A program made the translations under genes and the position numbers. The notes under the pieces are model-generated. The model made no database searches and was not told where the DNA came from. It saw nothing but the letters and a program-made list of their open reading frames with translations. DNA of 64,000 bases from Paracoccus mutanolyticus (GTDB taxonomy: Bacteria; Pseudomonadota; Alphaproteobacteria; Rhodobacterales; Rhodobacteraceae). How positions within the stretch are numbered: the first letter of the stretch is position 1; each line of letters opens with the position of its first letter. This document shows, piece after piece, positions 61,877-64,000 of this stretch. The stretch lies in assembly GCF_003285265.1 (NCBI RefSeq), contig NZ_CP030239.1, positions 744,001 through 808,000 on the forward strand, given 5' to 3'.

Positions 61877-62607
61877 TCAGAAGCGCCAGGTGGCGCCCAG
61901 GATCGGCCCGGCCATGGTCACGTCCAGCCGTGTGCCGCCATCGCGATAATCGACGTTCAGCTGGCGATAGCCGGCCGAGACGTAAAGCTGGTCGGTGACC
62001 TGATAATTCACCGTGGCCAGGAACTGGCTGGTATGCTCGGACCCCGCGCCGAAGCCGCCGACATCGGCATAGAGGATCGCCGACCACTGCGGCGCCAGCG
62101 TGACATTGGCCCGCAGCGCGACGATGGGATCGACGAAATCCTTGCTGGGCGAGGCCGAGCGCGCGCCGCCCGCGACCGAATCCGGCCCTTGACCCGCCAG
62201 GCGCGGGCACCGGCCAGCGCATCCAGCGTCATGCGGTCGTTCGAGACCGCCCGCCAGCCGGCCAGCAGCGTCAGCGAGCGCTGCGTGACCTTGCCCTCGG
62301 CCGGCAGGCCCGGCGGCAGGGTGCCGGCCTTGGAACTTGTCGACCAGCTCAGATCGCCCATCAGCACCAGCCGGTCGCGCCGGGCGAAGCCCGACAGGAA
62401 GAAGGCGCCGTCGGTATCCTCGAGCACTTCGGACAGCGACTTGTCGAAGGACAGCGTCGGCGCCCCGGCAAACGGCGTCACGTCGCCGCCCAGGCCCGCG
62501 CCCCAGACATAGGGCGTGATCTGCCCCGACCAGTCCTGCGCCATGGCGGGGGCAAGCCCCGTGGAAAGCACCGCCGCGGCGGCCGCCAGGAATTTGCGCA
62601 TCCTCAT
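61877..62607 (-). CDS. Outer-membrane beta-barrel protein (one frame break)
   Basis: Signal peptide MRMRKFLAAAAAVLSTGLAP, AMA, then DWSGQITPYVWGAGLGGDVT, LVLMGDLSWSTSSKAGTLPP and LTLLAGWRAVSNDRMTLDAL; after a frame change near 62170 it ends with VNYQVTDQLYVSAGYRQLNV and GPILGATWRF. Alternating strands, WG/GYR turns and a terminal Phe mark an outer-membrane barrel; the GATWRF end is the usual BAM signal. Its start overlaps the amidohydrolase stop (ATGA), so the two are one operon. Confidence 0.8.
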
Positions 62608-63977
62608 CCCCCCTGCAACTCGTTCTTGAACAGCCGGCCGTTCTTCATGATCAGCCGCAGATTGGCCGTATCGGCCAGCCAGTCGAGGCTCGCCTCGGTG
62701 TCGCCGTCGATGACCAGAAGGTCGGCCAGCGCATCCTCGGCGATCACCCCCAGCCGCCCGTCATAGGGCGCGCGCCCGCCCGACAGCGCCAGCAGCGCGC
62801 CGGCCGCGCCGGTCGCGCGATGCAGCGCCGCCAGCGGCGACATGAAGCGCGCGAGCTTCGCCAGCTGCCGACCCTGCGATTCGCCGCCGCCATACAGGAT
62901 GTCGGTGCCGAAGGCCCAGTTGACCTTGTGCTTCTCGGCCCATTCGAAGGCCTGCACCGTGCCCTCGGCCACCGCCTTTTGCGCGGCGACGGCCTTGGGG
63001 TCGGTGTAGGTATTGGCGTCCTCGTCCTGGAGGAACGGCTGGATCGACCACCAGGTGCCGCGGTCGGCCATCATGCGCACGGTATCCTCGTCGGCCAGCT
63101 GGCCATGCTCGATGGACTTCACCCCGGCCTCGATGCAGCGGCGGATGCCGGGCGCGGTATAGACATGGGCGCAGACATAGGTGCCCCAATCGGCGGCCGC
63201 ATCCACGGCCGCCCGCATCTCGTCCAGGGTGAACTGAAGCGATTCCAACGGGTCGTATTGCGAGGCGACGCCGCCGCCGGCGCTGATCTTGATCTGGCTC
63301 GCGCCCTTCATCAGCTGCTCGCGCGTGCGGCGCAGCACCTCGGGCACGCCGTCGGCCAGCGCGGTCATGCCCTGCCGGGTCGCGTAATCCGCCGGATCCG
63401 AGGGCATCATCGGCAGCGCGTTCGAAAAGCGGAAATCGCCATGACCCGAGGTCTGCGACAGGATCGCGCCCGAGGGGAAGATCCGCGGCCCGGTCACCAC
63501 GCCGCGGTCGATGGCCGCCTGCAGCCCGAAGGCCGGGCCGCCGACGTCGCGGACCGTGGTGAAGCCGCGCATCAGCGTCGCGCCAGCCTGCTGGCCGGCG
63601 ATCAGGTGGACAAAGCCGATGTCCTGGGTCATCGCGGCGATCTGGCTGATGCCGCACAGCGTCGCATGCCAATGGGTGTCGATCAGGCCGGGGATGACCG
63701 TGCGTCCGCCGCAGTCGATGCGCTCGGCGTCCTGCGGCCCCTGCCCGGCCCCCGGCAGCGCGGCGATGCGGCCGGAATCGACCAGGATCTCGACCCCCTC
63801 GCGCAGGGACAGGGCCTGGCCGTCGAACAGCCGCAGGTTGGTCAGCAGCAGCGGCCTGGCCGGGGTCTGGGCGCGCAGTTCGCGCGGCGCCAGGCCGAAG
63901 CCCGCGAACATGCCGACCACCGCGGCCATGCCGCCGATCATCTGCCGGCGCGAGATGTCGGCCTCGATCCGGGCCAT
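62604..63977 (-). CDS. Tat-exported metal-dependent amidohydrolase
   Basis: 457 residues, intact. A twin-arginine signal (SRRQMIGGMAAVVGMFAGFG) directs periplasmic export. The amidohydrolase metal site is PGLIDTHWHATLCG (HxH), Lys in ASQIKISAGGGVASQ, His in YVCAHVYTAPGIRR and SIEHGQLADEDT, and Asp in WAFGTDILYGG. Subtype III imidazolonepropionase-like (prolidase/dipeptidase-like) members share this pattern. Substrate unknown. It is co-transcribed with the outer-membrane protein downstream. Confidence 0.88.
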   Translation of the reverse strand: MARIEADISRRQMIGGMAAVVGMFAGFGLAPRELRAQTPARPLLLTNLRLFDGQALSLREGVEILVDSGRIAALPGAGQGPQDAERIDCGGRTVIPGLIDTHWHATLCGISQIAAMTQDIGFVHLIAGQQAGATLMRGFTTVRDVGGPAFGLQAAIDRGVVTGPRIFPSGAILSQTSGHGDFRFSNALPMMPSDPADYATRQGMTALADGVPEVLRRTREQLMKGASQIKISAGGGVASQYDPLESLQFTLDEMRAAVDAAADWGTYVCAHVYTAPGIRRCIEAGVKSIEHGQLADEDTVRMMADRGTWWSIQPFLQDEDANTYTDPKAVAAQKAVAEGTVQAFEWAEKHKVNWAFGTDILYGGGESQGRQLAKLARFMSPLAALHRATGAAGALLALSGGRAPYDGRLGVIAEDALADLLVIDGDTEASLDWLADTANLRLIMKNGRLFKNELQGG

Positions 63978-64000
63978 GGCGGCCAGTGTCTGGGGGCTGC

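Overview
The window is GC-rich and alphaproteobacterial. The gene set fits the Rhodobacteraceae, most likely Paracoccus or a close relative: CobS/CobT cobaltochelatase, hisB-hisH-hisA-hisF-hisE, betI-betB-betA beside choX-choW-choV, OlsB, zapA beside a coiled-coil gene, DUF1150, DUF465 and DUF4169. The genus is an inference from gene content and style. Most of the window is ordinary chromosomal housekeeping. One AT-rich scar (about 22.3-25.9 kb) carries a decayed IS5-type element and gene fragments, and a smaller scar lies at about 3.0-3.5 kb.

Layout. 1-3.0 kb: a ThDP enzyme (5' end outside the window) and a GMC oxidoreductase. 3.0-3.5 kb: IS66 and nuclease-like remnants. 3.5-6.0 kb: FAD-linked oxidase and a YedI protein. 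6.1-10.7 kb: cobS and cobT, separated by a duplicated cobS tail and a persulfide-type regulator/rhodanese/AhpD-like cassette. 10.7-15.5 kb: aminopeptidase P, DUF1045, CorA and a PhnM-like amidohydrolase. 15.5-20.8 kb: glyoxylate reductase-like enzyme, proC, YbjN, cobC, purK-purE, DUF465. 21-22.3 kb: Hsp20, DUF1150, BrnA-like protein. 22.3-25.9 kb: AT-rich scar. 26-30.6 kb: carB, YqhA-like and a membrane protein. 30.7-34.4 kb: sulfate ABC importer. 34.7-35.7 kb: zapA and coiled-coil partner. 35.9-39.5 kb: histidine genes. 39.5-44.9 kb: MgtC-like, rnd, tgt, olsB, msrB, bamE, yceD. 44.8-51.8 kb: choline uptake and conversion to glycine betaine. 51.7-54.2 kb: EamA exporter, argO/argP. 54.2-59.3 kb: yebC, two small genes, fumC, methyltransferase, sspB, two tRNA-Asp, PRC-barrel protein. 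59.4-64 kb: anmK, tyrS, an outer-membrane protein and a Tat-exported amidohydrolase.

A striking property is the number of single-base frame breaks: about 40 in some 26 genes, many in essential genes (hisB, hisA, carB, fumC, purK, zapA), often at short C or G runs. These look like uncorrected sequencing or assembly indels, so broken genes are annotated over their full extent and not called pseudogenes unless other decay is visible. A second recurring feature is a roughly 21-bp intergenic repeat (GGGTATTTGG followed by AAAACGGTGAA), with at least six near-complete copies, one partial copy and one diverged version, all between genes.

Genes that work together: choX-choW-choV import choline, betA and betB oxidise it to glycine betaine, and BetI probably represses both directions from a perfect palindrome between them. 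CysT-CysW-CysA and the binding protein import sulfate. A SqrR/BigR-like repressor sits between a rhodanese gene and an AhpD-like gene with an inverted repeat in the shared promoter region. HisB/H/A/F/E form the middle of histidine synthesis.
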